A stretch of DNA of 64,000 bases. It comes from Cucumis sativus. Taxonomy: Eukaryota > Streptophyta > Magnoliopsida > Cucurbitales > Cucurbitaceae. A model generated the notes under the pieces. It was not told where the DNA came from, made no database searches, and worked only from the letters and a program-made list of their open reading frames with translations. Positions 11,389-22,949 of this stretch are shown here, piece after piece. Position 1 is the first letter of the stretch. Each line of letters begins with the position of its first letter. The translations under genes were made by a program, and so were the position numbers. The DNA lies in contig NC_026659.2 of the NCBI RefSeq assembly GCF_000004075.3, forward strand, positions 22,090,272-22,154,271, in the 5' to 3' direction.

Positions 11389-14300
11389 TTCTTATACTAA
11401 AGAAGACTCTCTTTAAGACATAATAATAAGAAAAAAAGAAAAAGTTTTTGAAGCAAAGTTAGATTAGAACTTCAGAGAGAAAATTAGTTGAATTAAACAG
11501 CAAGCTAATGAAGTTAAAGAACTATGAAAATATATGCATGATTCCATCCCTGTAATTTTTAGCGGACCAGAATCCAAAACTCATTTCAGTTCAATAGATA
11601 CTGTAAAAGAAAATCAAGGACTCGGAATTCTAGAAGTTACGCCATTGGCAGGGATAATAAATGAAGGGAAAAAGGAAGAAGAAGGGAAAGGAAAAAGCTA
11701 ACGAAAACACAAACGAACGACTTTTAAAGGATAGTTAGCAAAATAACAAAGTTCAGTTGGAAGAAAGCTGAAAGATCCAATTCAGCCTGGAAGTTAACCC
11801 CCAAATAATTGTTCATTCAAGTATGAAACATGTAAAACTTGGTATCAGAAAAGGAAAAGCAGCGGAAGGAACTGGGTCTGCCTCATAAAACAGTAAGAAA
11901 CAACTAAAAATGTTGAAAGGAAAGGGAGAAAGACAGAGAGGGAAACAGAGCAACGGATACGTGGGGAAGAAAATCTGACGGTCTGAAAAGAAATGAAACC
12001 ATACTCGACGATAATTCTAATCAATCCGATCGAATTCTTAAAGAATTACAAAGTGGGACCATAAAGAATCATCTTCAAAACGCACCCAAAAGAAAGAAAA
12101 TGCTTTGGGTAGCTTTCACTACACGGATTTATTACCTCAGAACTCAGAAGCACCTCCGCCTGCAGGGGAGTTAGTTCAAACATTTTCACAAACAGTTGGA
12201 GTGCGTCAAAAGAAAGTAAAAGGGTTTGGCCACCAGGTGTTTGACTTTTCAATCAAAATAAAACCATTTAGAAAAACACCCAATTGAGAACCCATTTCAA
12301 CCATTGGTAGGTTCAGATTCAACTTCCCAGACAAGTACAAATGAGAAGAAGAAGAATGAAGAGCAAGGAAATAAAGAGGGATTAAACGTAAGGTCATTGG
12401 GTGAAAGAGAAAGTTGGGCATGCTTGACAAATGGGCAAGAGAGATCATTCATGAAATCCAATTGAATGAAGTGAGAAATGGAACTCTATTGTCAAAGACT
12501 CAAAACGAGAATTCCTCAAACAAAATTTGGTCAAATTTGTAGGTTCTTCTTTGAAAATGTATGAGTGGAAAACGGTCAAAATCCAAATTGTGGTAGGTAA
12601 ATATTGTTTTTTCTTTTGGAACAATTGGAACTCAAAATTTCAAACCACCGACCTGTAAGTTATAAGTATAACAAAAATATGTCGGTCTACATAGTTTAAC
12701 ATAGTTTTCAACAATTTTGCTATATTTAAAACGATCTTAAAAATATTGATAAAACTTCATGAAGAAATTACTTTAGAAAAGTTTGCCATTGTAATGACGC
12801 TTTTAATGGTAAAAACTAGATTCTCAAACTTTTACAAAAGTTAAGATTGAACCCTTAAATCTACGATAGTGATAGAGAATACACTCAAATCATAAAATTT
12901 TGAAGCCTCAAATTTATACATTTGTTTCAATTTTTATAATTATGTAGGTTCGAGAATCCAATTTCAACACTTTATAAGTTCAAAATGCTGAAAAGTGAAC
13001 GTTAAAAGAGCATAATTGCAACTAACATCATATTTTAGAGTCAAAATTTAACTGTGAAAATCATAAAATTCAAGAAATATTTAAATCGATAAATTAAATT
13101 AATATGTTACGTTTATAAAATCAACAAATTTATTTTGTTTATTCTATTATATTATATTGACATTAACAACCATTCTTAGGATGATATCAAATTCACAGTT
13201 CAGGTCGATATCAAATATAGAAAAAATGTGTAAATATAGATGAAAAATTAATAAGGTGATTAAGACAATGGCGTTTGGTTTGGTTTTGTTTAAAGGGAAT
13301 TGAAAAGAGATGATATAAAAGGGTGGAAAAAGGTGGCAGAAGATGAGAGAAAATGAGGGGATGCATTCTACATTGATTTTGGATTAGACAAGGGACATGG
13401 TGTGTTTATAAAATCTTAATTATAAATGTCTCATTCATTATTCATTTGGATGGGCGAGGAATAGTTGTAGGACGACGACAAATTTGTTGACTTGACTACG
13501 AAGAGAGAAGAATGAGACTTAGATTTACTATTCAATTTTAACTAAAAGTGAAGATTCGAATCTTTGACCTTTCGAATCATCAAAATGTAATGTTGATGAT
13601 TATATATTATAGTTATATATATGTTGAAGAGAGAAATCCGTGTATACTAAAATTGTTTAGAAATTGAAAGTGAAATGAAAATGATTGTCAGTTGATGTTG
13701 TCGCACTAGAATGAGATTCATATTTGGTAAGTGTTTTGGGTTAAAAGCGATCCATAAACTTTTAAATAACATTTCAAAGTATAAAGTGTAAGTGTACTTT
13801 TATAATTTAGTTAAATTGACAATAATGACTTTCACTCACGTATCAAAGTAAATTTAGCTTAGAGGTAAAATGTTTGATCTTCTATATTTATAACAAATGT
13901 TGTACTAAAAGAAATAACGACTTTTGATTTTCATCTATTATTATTTAAGCTATGAAACAAATGTATTTCATGTGAGGCAAACAATCTCTATCATATATGT
14001 ATGTGACAAAAAATTTGGCATATCTATCTTTATGCTAACATTTTTTTTAAAGAAAAAAAAAGTAACTCATCTAATATTTCTCAACTCAAAACTAAACAAT
14101 CTATTTTAAATGTCCATTCTCTCGTTCAAAAATAAAAGAAAAAAATAAATAAAAGACTAAATATTCTTAGAATCATCTTATTGTCATATTGTCATTTTTT
14201 AGTCCTCACAAAATCTTAGTAAAATATAACTTTCTTAGAGCTTGATCCCTGCAGAGAATTTTCACCCGATCGCCATGGGAAATTAGGTAAAGACCGAGAA

Positions 14301-16348
14301 TAAAATGGTGAGAGTGGAGAAGTCATCCTCGGCCTCACCTTTAGACATCTCTACTAACCAAATCCCACCAAACACTCCATAGTTAATCGATGAACAAGAA
14401 TATGAGAAATTGTATTTTAGTTAACGTAAGGAGAAAAAAATCACTCACGTGTACACATTTTGATTCTTTCAATTTTCAAATATGTTTTAAGATGTACACA
14501 TTAGAATTTTATTTCAATAATATTATGACAGACGTATATTCTAACGACTTTTTATATAGCATTATTATATACTTCATAATGACTTAACACATTAAAAAAG
14601 ATACTATTGCATCAATTAAGTATATGAATTGAGTATCATAATTTTATCTTCCAAATTTCAAATATGGAAGCTAGAGAGTTATTTACCTATACTCTTGTTT
14701 TCCTTTTTTAGGAGCAATAGTGGCCAGTGGCCAATTTGACAAATTGTCATATATATATATATATATTTGAAAAGTTATGAAGAAAATGAAAATGAAGTAG
14801 AAAAGCAGATGAAAATGACTTGTTCCTAACATAGATAAAAAGGAAATCCATTTCTATTGGGGAAAGGAAAAAATGAGTAATAGAAATTGATTTAGAATGA
14901 CTTTTGAGTGGTAATGCTTTTGAACAAAGCACTACTTTGTAAACCATTTTAAGATGCTCATTCACAGTGAGACTAATATAGTTTTGCATGTAAAGCGTTT
15001 TTTTTTTTTTTTTTTTTTTTTAATTTAATTTTATATTTATGGAGAAAAATACAGTAGTTAATTACTTATTCAAAAGTACTCGTTTAAAAATATAAAAAAT
15101 TAAAAGTATAGATATCTTAATTTAGGGGTGGGCCTTTTTGCACAACAATAATTGATTATAAATTATAAACTTTATCTTGTTATCTACTTTTTCATTTTTT
15201 TATTTATGGATTTTTGAATGCTTTTAATACCCAGTTAAATTTTGAAAAAAACTTAGTTTTTATTTTATTTTAACTCTTGTAAGAAAGATTACCTCTCGTA
15301 AGAAAGATGACCGTAACGGACATATTTTTTACAAATGAAAAACAAAATAGTTAAGTTTAAATTTTCTCGGACATATTTTTTACAAATGAAAAACAAAATA
15401 GTTAAGTTTAAATTTTCAAATTTATATCTATTTAATCAAATGAGCTTTCAAAATATCTAATAGTTATATGTACATACTTTGTAAGCAACAAAGAGACATA
15501 GTCTTCTGATTTTTTTGTTTTTAGTTTTAGAAAAGCAAACTTATAAGCACTGGTATATCTTTAAATTTCTTGCTTCATTTTATACCTTTTGCCAATATTT
15601 TAAAAAACAAAGTTAAATTCTAAATACTAAAAAGTTGATTTTAAAAACTTGTTTGCTTTTTAGATTTAGCTAACAATTCAACTCATAATTATTGAAAAAA
15701 TGTAAAACAATAAAAATTGAAGAGAAATTGTAAAAAATAAGTAAAACTATTTATAAAATATAACAAAAAAAAATCAATTGAATTACATAAAATTGAATGG
15801 TTTTACCATAATTCGTAAATAGCTTATACATATATATATATTTGAAATCTAATTTCTTTAAAAATACAAAAATAAAAAACAAAACAATAACTTACCAAAC
15901 AATTAATAATTTCTTTTAACTTCCAACTTTGTGTTTGATAAATAAGTTACATATTCCCAATTTTAAAAGTTTGTCTATAAGATATAAATTGAAAATTTGT
16001 GTCTAATAAACGTTAAGGGGTTTTTGAACACCCTAGATTGAAATTTATATTTGTATGGAGTGTTTTGAGCCCAAATCGTAACACTTAACTAATTTCAAGA
16101 GTTTTTAATTAAAACTTTATTTTCCCTCGTTTCCATTTTGTACTATTTTAATTTTGTTATGCCCTCACTTTGACACGTAAAAGAAGGGACAAACACTTTG
16201 AAAAGAAGTAAAATTGGAAGTAGCTGCCCAACCCACATTTCATTTGACGACATCAATGAAATACAAAATAATTTACGATAAGATTGTAGAAATGCAGAAG
16301 TTATTTGAGTTTTTTTTAACATAACCACAACAAAAAAAAAATGCAAAT
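11389..16348. other. 5' flank of the kinase gene and AT-rich spacer
   Basis: About 11389-12500 is less AT-rich and purine-rich on the plus strand, as expected for the kinase 5' leader and promoter; a leader intron is possible but I could not fix it. From 12600 to 16300 I see only AT-rich spacer, a T run at 14998-15021, short (AT)n tracts near 14750 and a 51-bp tandem duplication listed separately. A short GC-richer patch at 14245-14335 (CCCTGCAGAGAATTTTCACC) resembles decayed retroelement sequence. No protein gene is supported. Confidence 0.5.
15317..15418. repeat. Perfect 51-bp tandem duplication
   Basis: The block starting CGGACATATTTTTTACAAAT at 15317 is repeated immediately from 15368 with no difference that I can see. 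Its identity suggests a recent local duplication in otherwise decayed spacer. The sequence just left of it also has a short imperfect repeat (GTAAGAAAGAT twice, about 15280-15309). Confidence 0.85.
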
Positions 16349-19300
16349 TCATCTACGTTTGTACATACAAGGTTTTAGCTGAGGCCAATCAATATCTTTC
16401 CCCTCAGAAGTTTTCTCATCCTGCAAAGAAAAGAGGCTGAAGAATTATTAAATCCAATGGAAAACGAGCAGAAATACAACTAAAAAATAGTTTTTGAAAA
16501 TTAAGCCTACAAACACATTTTCTCCCCTAAATTTGTTGCTTTGTTATATATTTTTATTATTTTTTCAAAAATCAAGCTAAAATTTAAAATTTTGTATATT
16601 TTTCCTTTTGAAGTTTGGTTAATAATTCAACACTTGTCCTTAAGAGATGCCAACTATTATAAGAAGATTGAGAAGAAATAGGCACAATTTGTAGATTAAG
16701 GTACTTGGAACATTTACAAACCTTTTTCTTGAAGTATAACAAAATAAACATCTTATTTGAGAAGTCCTGCCACATGATACTTATTAATTAGCACCAAGAA
16801 AGGAACAGATAATGCTAGCTAAATAACAGAAAATAAGTATTACCTTCAAAGCTGAGACGAAACCTAGCTCACAAACAGCCTTTATGAACTTTTTGGGGTC
16901 GGCTCCTCCATTGCTAGGGTCAAACCTGCTTTTAACTTCTGATATTAAAAGCCATCCACTGCATTTACAAACACAAAGTTTAGCTGCCACGTCATAGACA
17001 AGTTTTATCAGGCTAAAAAGCTTACAGAGAGCCAAAAATGGCTGACAAACCGTGGTTTAAGTACTCGTCGCGCTTCTGCCAAGTAACTTGCATAATTGAC
17101 TCCCATAAGTGAAAGGCAAAAGACAGCAACATCCACAGATGCAGAGTCGAGAGGTGTCTGCCAGTGGCATAAACATTAACAAGCTTTTAGAGCTTTCTTT
17201 CTTACTTGAAGACAACAGCCAAGGAGTTTAATATAAATTTCATGAAAGACAAATGAAAGAAATGGTATGCAAATGCTCCAAATGGGCCTATCCAGTCATC
17301 AACAGCAGCGATTATTGAGTGAACATCATAGCAATGCCAATTACAACTCTTTGTATATAATATCATTTGAAAATTGCAACTATGAAATATAATAGATTTT
17401 ACATTCACTTACTCTACTCTATAGCTGCCTCTAATAATGATTGTGATCGTTGACATTAATGTTATTGTATTTTTTTACCGGCGCTGAGTCAGCTTACATG
17501 CACTTCGACTAATCTCACGGGACAACCCGCTTGATCCTACAACATTTGAGTGTGAAGGAAACTTGTATAAAATTAATTCCTAGATAGATGGTCACCATGG
17601 ATTGAACCCATGACCTCTTAGTTCATTACTAAGACTCTCATTTTTTTACCACTAGGTCAACCCATGATGGTTAACGTTAATTTAATTATACAAGCTATCA
17701 TCCACTTTTATGTCCCTCCCTCCAATCACTAAGGGCAATTCACCAATGACTTATTCTCCCTAAATCACCAAATGTTGTGGGAGAAAAAAAAAAAGAAGAA
17801 TGTAAAACCTTTCCAACAACCTGCTAGTTGTTAAGTTAACAAGTAGTAATAAGAGCTTTGGCCTAATAATAAAAATTTATAAGAAGGCAACAACGTCACC
17901 GGCAAGTGAATATCATTAGCAATGAATTGCTAACTTTCATTCAAGAAATGCAGATGTATGTCTCAATGCATTTTACGACATTAAATTCAAATACAGTGCA
18001 CTTACATTTGACATATCACAAGCAATGACAGAAGGATCTTTTGAAACGAGATCAAATGAGAAAACTTTATTCTTCACATTCTTCGAAAGGCGTGCATCCC
18101 CTGAAATTAAATTTGAAGGAGAAAAAAAGAAAAGGAAAAAGGAGAAATAAGAATGAGGGCCATTAAAACTATCGAATACTTGATCAATAGTAAGTTAAAG
18201 AAATCAAGAGAAAAAGAGGTTTTTCCCTAAAGCTCACCACAGCCAAAATCAGCCACGATAAATGAGGGATCGTGCTCCTTCAGCCATTTTATGATTAAAT
18301 TCACAGGAAGCTCAGGCCAATGTGTCATTTGCTCTTGATATCCTGTATGATACTAGCCATCAAAATGTTAGTTAACCCTAGTACTAGGCCATATAAATCA
18401 AATTCACCATCTAAAACTTCTTCAATGATCAATATATAGACCATATTCTAAAAGGCTACAGGCAGTCTTGAAACTTTTCCTATCAAAGACCTAGGGATAT
18501 GAGGCATAACTGTAAGCCTCGAATTTAGTTTAAAACAATTCATAAATCCTAAACTGTGAATTAACACTTACACAAAAATTCTAAAAGGATGTCTTCAAAC
18601 TCTCGCTATTAAATCATAAATAGGATTGACTTCTACTATAATCTTTGTATTCAATGCTATTAAAGTCACACTAGCAAAATTTGTACTAGTTCAAATTCTC
18701 ATAACTCAAAAGCTTCTCATCATAGAACCTTGTCTCAAGATGTTAAGTCTAAAAATCCTTTTACAACATTGTATAAATAGAAAAAAGTTATATATCTACA
18801 AGAATGATGATTGTAACTTATAAGTCATTGGTAAAGTTACCTTTATTGAAAATATTTTGTCCCAAAGAGAGAGAGATTGAAACATGATCTTCTTCTCTGT
18901 TTGTGCGTGAAGAAACTAGTTCTAAAATAGTAACATCTAGTACATTTAGGAGGCAGGAACAGAGACAAAACTTACCACATCAAACAAAACCTTGTCTTCC
19001 TTGAAATAATTAAGCGCCTCTTCCCCTCTGAAACACAAAAGATAAAAATTAAGATCAATTGGCTTCAAATAATGTGGCTCTAAATATGAAGTAAATTAAT
19101 AAAGTTTTAAGTATAAGATCCAAAAACAGAAGATGAGGTAACGAAAGAATAGAAGAAACAATCATTACGTGCAAGTATACAACTTCTCGTTAAGCATCCT
19201 GAAATGCCCTCCTGACAAACGAGCACGCATCTGCACCATTACCCAACAACAATGTATACAATTATAATTACAGTCCTCAAACTTCCCCCAGCAACAACTA

Positions 19301-19527
19301 TTTAAAAAATGATGATAGTTTTCTAAAAGAAGTCGAACCTTATCAAGGAAACTAGACGAGCCGGAAACCCTCAGAGTTTTTTTGCCGTCGGAAGAAGCAG
19401 AAACAACGATATCTTGGCTAGTGGGCTCAGTAGCATCCGGTAAATTATTGGTAGAAACTTTGCTTTTGTTAGTTCCCCGACGCTTCGCTCTCTTCCGCTT
19501 TCTGCTTGAGCTGCCCTCATCCGCCAT
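16349..19527 (-). CDS. RRP8: RRP8, ribosomal RNA-processing protein 8, SAM-dependent rRNA methyltransferase (8 exons, 268 aa)
   Basis: Spliced from exons 19527-19339, 19230-19169, 19027-18976, 18352-18238, 18100-18006, 17157-17051, 16958-16844 and 16420-16349. In yeast, Rrp8 makes the m1A mark on helix 25.1 of 25S rRNA in the nucleolus. The Lys/Arg-rich N-terminus (RKRKRAKRR, about 9-17) looks like a nucleolar signal. The family signature [16 protein letters not shown] follows at about 67-82. The Rossmann methyltransferase fold has SAM motif [12 protein letters not shown] (134-144), a later [20 protein letters not shown] stretch, and RGWLLISEV. The end, [10 protein letters not shown], is typical of plant RRP8. 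Length is close to Arabidopsis At5g40530 (about 287). The fifth intron hosts an Au-type SINE. Confidence 0.93.
17470..17672 (-). mobile_element. Au-type SINE in an RRP8 intron
   Basis: Read on the minus strand, the element starts near CATGGGTTGACCTAGTGGT (Pol III A box), has the B box GGTTCAATCC inside GGTCATGGGTTCAATCCATG, and ends with GTCCCGTGAGATTAGTCGAA and GTAAGCTGACTCAGCGCC followed by a short T/A tract. This order and these words match the tRNA-derived Au SINE of angiosperms. The flanks TTAATGTTATT and TTAACGTTAAT look like a diverged target-site duplication. It lies in the same orientation as RRP8, between exons 5 and 6. Confidence 0.82.
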
Positions 19528-22500
19528 TGTTGAAACCTTGATGAAACAACTAGGGCGATTATTGAGTTAGGGATTGGGGTTTTAGCAAAACCTGCGTAAA
19601 AAGAAACCGAAGATGCGGTTCGATTGGACGCATATGGGAAGTCAACCAGATCGAACCGATTTTAATCGGTTTATTTTATTATCCACTCCGAAAGTCATAG
19701 AACACGAACCGGGTTCGGTCTGTTTCGATTTTTTCAAAGTGGTTTGTTCTTCTAGCTTCCACTCCGGTTTAGGTTTGTTCAATGAATTAATCAATTTTGA
19801 TTTTAGATGATCTATTAGTGTACAAATTTTATATTTTATGTTATATGCAAATTTTAATGAAAAATAGCAAATTTTTATGAAATATTTATAATATAGCAAA
19901 ATTTCATATTCTATGATAATAAACATAGATATGTTTCGAGGCAATAATAAAAGTCTATTAGTTCTTAACATAAACATAATCTAAAATTTTGCTATAGTTG
20001 ATAAATTTTTAAATTTATCTTACTATTTTATTTTTCCTTGGCTAAGTTACTCAATTTGGTATTTGTTTTATATTTTTAAAATTGAAAAATTATCAAAAAT
20101 ATTAAAATTGATAAAATACTTACCCTCTAGCAATCAAATTTTATCTTTCACGGTTTTTTTTTTGAAAGCATATAAATACTTTAGAAAAAAAAAAAAGAAA
20201 CATGTGAACATTTTTTGTAAGAATTATTTTTAAATATAGCATCATGAATAAAAATATTTACAAAATATCATAGTTTGTCTTCGATGAATCACGATAGACT
20301 GAAATAAAGTATTATTTATGTTTATTTCTACCATAATAGACAAATTGTGATATATTTGTAAATATTTTCAATATAATTTATTTATTTTTAATTGCATAGT
20401 CTAGATATGCCAAATACTATTAACAGAAGTGGACATCTTTTTTTCTTTTCTATTTGATCATTTGGATGAATGGTTTCCAAACTCAAACTTGATTTACCAA
20501 AATGAACATTAAAATGTGAGGTGGGTGATGATCAATAAGGAATATAGTGTTGGTGGGAATTGTTATGGATGAAAAAAAAATCTTAAAAGATGAAAAAGTG
20601 AAATATGTTACTTTGGTAGAGGAATAGCTAAAGGAACAAAAAGATAAATGACGTGGAAACAAGTTTTGTTGAACTTATATACGTCAGGATTATAATACTT
20701 CAATAATCTACAAGATACTCTCATCGTCTAGTACTCTTTTTAGTTATAAACAATTAAAAATAATCCGCTTCGGAAATGTATTTGGATCTAATGAATAAGG
20801 TCAAGCTCTTACTAGAAGTAATTGATCTCATATCAAATTATTAAATCTTCTTTAAATCTCTTATTCTATATACTCTTCATGTAATATCTAAAAAGTGGTA
20901 AATCGATGAGTTTGTAAAGAGATGATTAGTAAATTTGAATTTTCTTACCCACACAATAAATATTTTCTAAAAATAAAAGATATTTGAAAAGGATGAGTTA
21001 AAATAAGGAAAATAATTTATATTTCTAAATATAAAAGAAGATCTCTTATCTTTTTTAAATAAAAAGAAAAAAGATCCCAAAGATAAGGAAGATTCTTTAA
21101 AATATAAAAGAAATATTTCTTTAAATAAAAAGAAACTAATTCCATGTTTGACCAAAATGTAATGAGATTTTGCAATATTTTATAAATAGTTTTAATAGAT
21201 AAAATATATCATCTTGCATTTATTTCTTGAAAAAAATGTTGATTGTATTGAAACAATTTTGATTTGCTCTTCAAAACAATTTTGATTTTTTGGAAAAATC
21301 AGAAACAAATTTGTTAAATTTAAAAAGGGGAAGAAATAAATATATTGAAGAAAAACAGAAACCCCTTGTTATTGTTTGCTTTTCCCCCCAATATATAATG
21401 TCTCTTTCTCCAAATAAGAAAACAAAGAAATGTTAGCTTTCACTGTCAAAAACTTGTTTTTGTTTTATTAAATCGACTAGTAATTTAGATGTTACATTAA
21501 AAAATAATATATTTCTATACCTATAGTATACACAAAAGGATGAAAGTGAAAAACTTTTTAGTACCCTTCTACTTTTTCATTAGAACGTTTTTTAGTCTTG
21601 ATTTAACCAATACACCTCTCTAGCTAGTTCTTTCTCAACAAACTCAGATATAGACTATAGTCCAAGAAATCAATTTCTTCAAAGGTAAATTTTATCTAAC
21701 GACATTCAACTTTACAAATAAATTTAAGAGTGACATGAATGAAAACATAAAACGCTATACTACCTTTGAAAGTGATGGAAAAAGAAAATCAAAATAACAA
21801 CAAAACCAAAATACCAAAATATATAACATAATTCATCCTTTGTAATGAAAGATTTCTTTTCTAGTTTGACAAACAAACCATTTAAAATGAACCAAGGCAA
21901 ACATAGTTTCATTAAATACACACATTACACATTGCATTTATTAAAGTTCAAGACTTCGTTTGAGATTGGTGTATTTTTTAAAATAGCTGTTTTCAATGTC
22001 GGTAAAATGAAGTAAAATAGTATTTGATAAATTTCAAACTTTTAAAAGAAAGTTTTTTCATTTGGTAAATAAATACAAATTTTTTTATTGTAGATATAGT
22101 AACTAAATTAGAGTTCTTATCAACTTTTCTTTGTCCATAATTTAAAATTTAAAATCATTGTTTTGTGTTATAAAACTTGTTAGTCATAGATTAACTTTAA
22201 ATATTAAGAAAAATATTGTATTTAACTTATAAAAAATAGAAAATTGATTTAATTAGATGAAAATAGATAAACATATTTACAGTGGGTAGAAAAATCAATT
22301 TAATGTAAATAAATTATTTTTATTATTTTTTTTGATAAGAGACAAGTATATTCATATAACAAAAAAAAATAATAATAATAATAAAAATAATTTATTTACA
22401 TTAAATTGAAAAATAATAAAAAATAATAAAAATATTATTTTTGAAAAAACCTCTAAATATAATATTCTTAAAGTATGAAATTGAAAATTAAATATTGATT

Positions 22501-22949
22501 AAAAAGTAAAGCTGATTTTAGGAGAATAATTCTGCTCTTAAAGTTCATTAAAATTGATTCTAACAGATTTAGTTTAAACAAACTTAAAAAGCGGTTAAGA
22601 ACTTTTTCCAAATAGCTTTTTACGACTTGTAGCCTAAAACTACTTTTCTCTCGACATATTAACTTTACAAGTATAGATAAATGAAATAATTAATCATCTA
22701 ACAAATATGATATTCCTAATTTGTATGAGTATTGAAAGAAACAAATAATTTTGATCCTTGAAAGCAATAGAGCTAAGACAACACACTCTCTAGTTTGTGC
22801 TTGGACCATCCCCTGTTAATATCATTTACTTTTATATTCCTAATTCATCGAAGTTCTTCATCTTTACCAATATCACCAAATCTACCACCAAAAAAAAAAG
22901 CAGTGCACAAACACTTTAATGCTTAAATATAAACATTATCATTTATACT
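19528..22949. other. AT-rich spacer between RRP8 and the sucrase/ferredoxin-like gene
   Basis: 19528-19700 is the likely RRP8 leader and promoter. The rest has long A and T tracts. Weak GATAGAC/ATAGCA-type repeat fragments lie at about 19850-19990 and 20220-20400. A dispersed repeat at 20955-21135 is listed separately. 22300-22440 holds an imperfect inverted repeat of AAATAATTTATTTACATTAA words around an (AAT)n tract. No gene was found. Confidence 0.5.
20955..21135 (-). repeat. Dispersed AT-rich repeat, copy 1
   Basis: On the minus strand this block contains CTTTTTATTTAAAGAAATA, TCTTTTATATTTTAAAGAAT and CTTCCTTATCTTTGGGATC. The same words occur on the plus strand at 28425-28620, so the two are inverted copies about 7.4 kb apart. 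No coding capacity or terminal structure was recognised. Confidence 0.6.
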
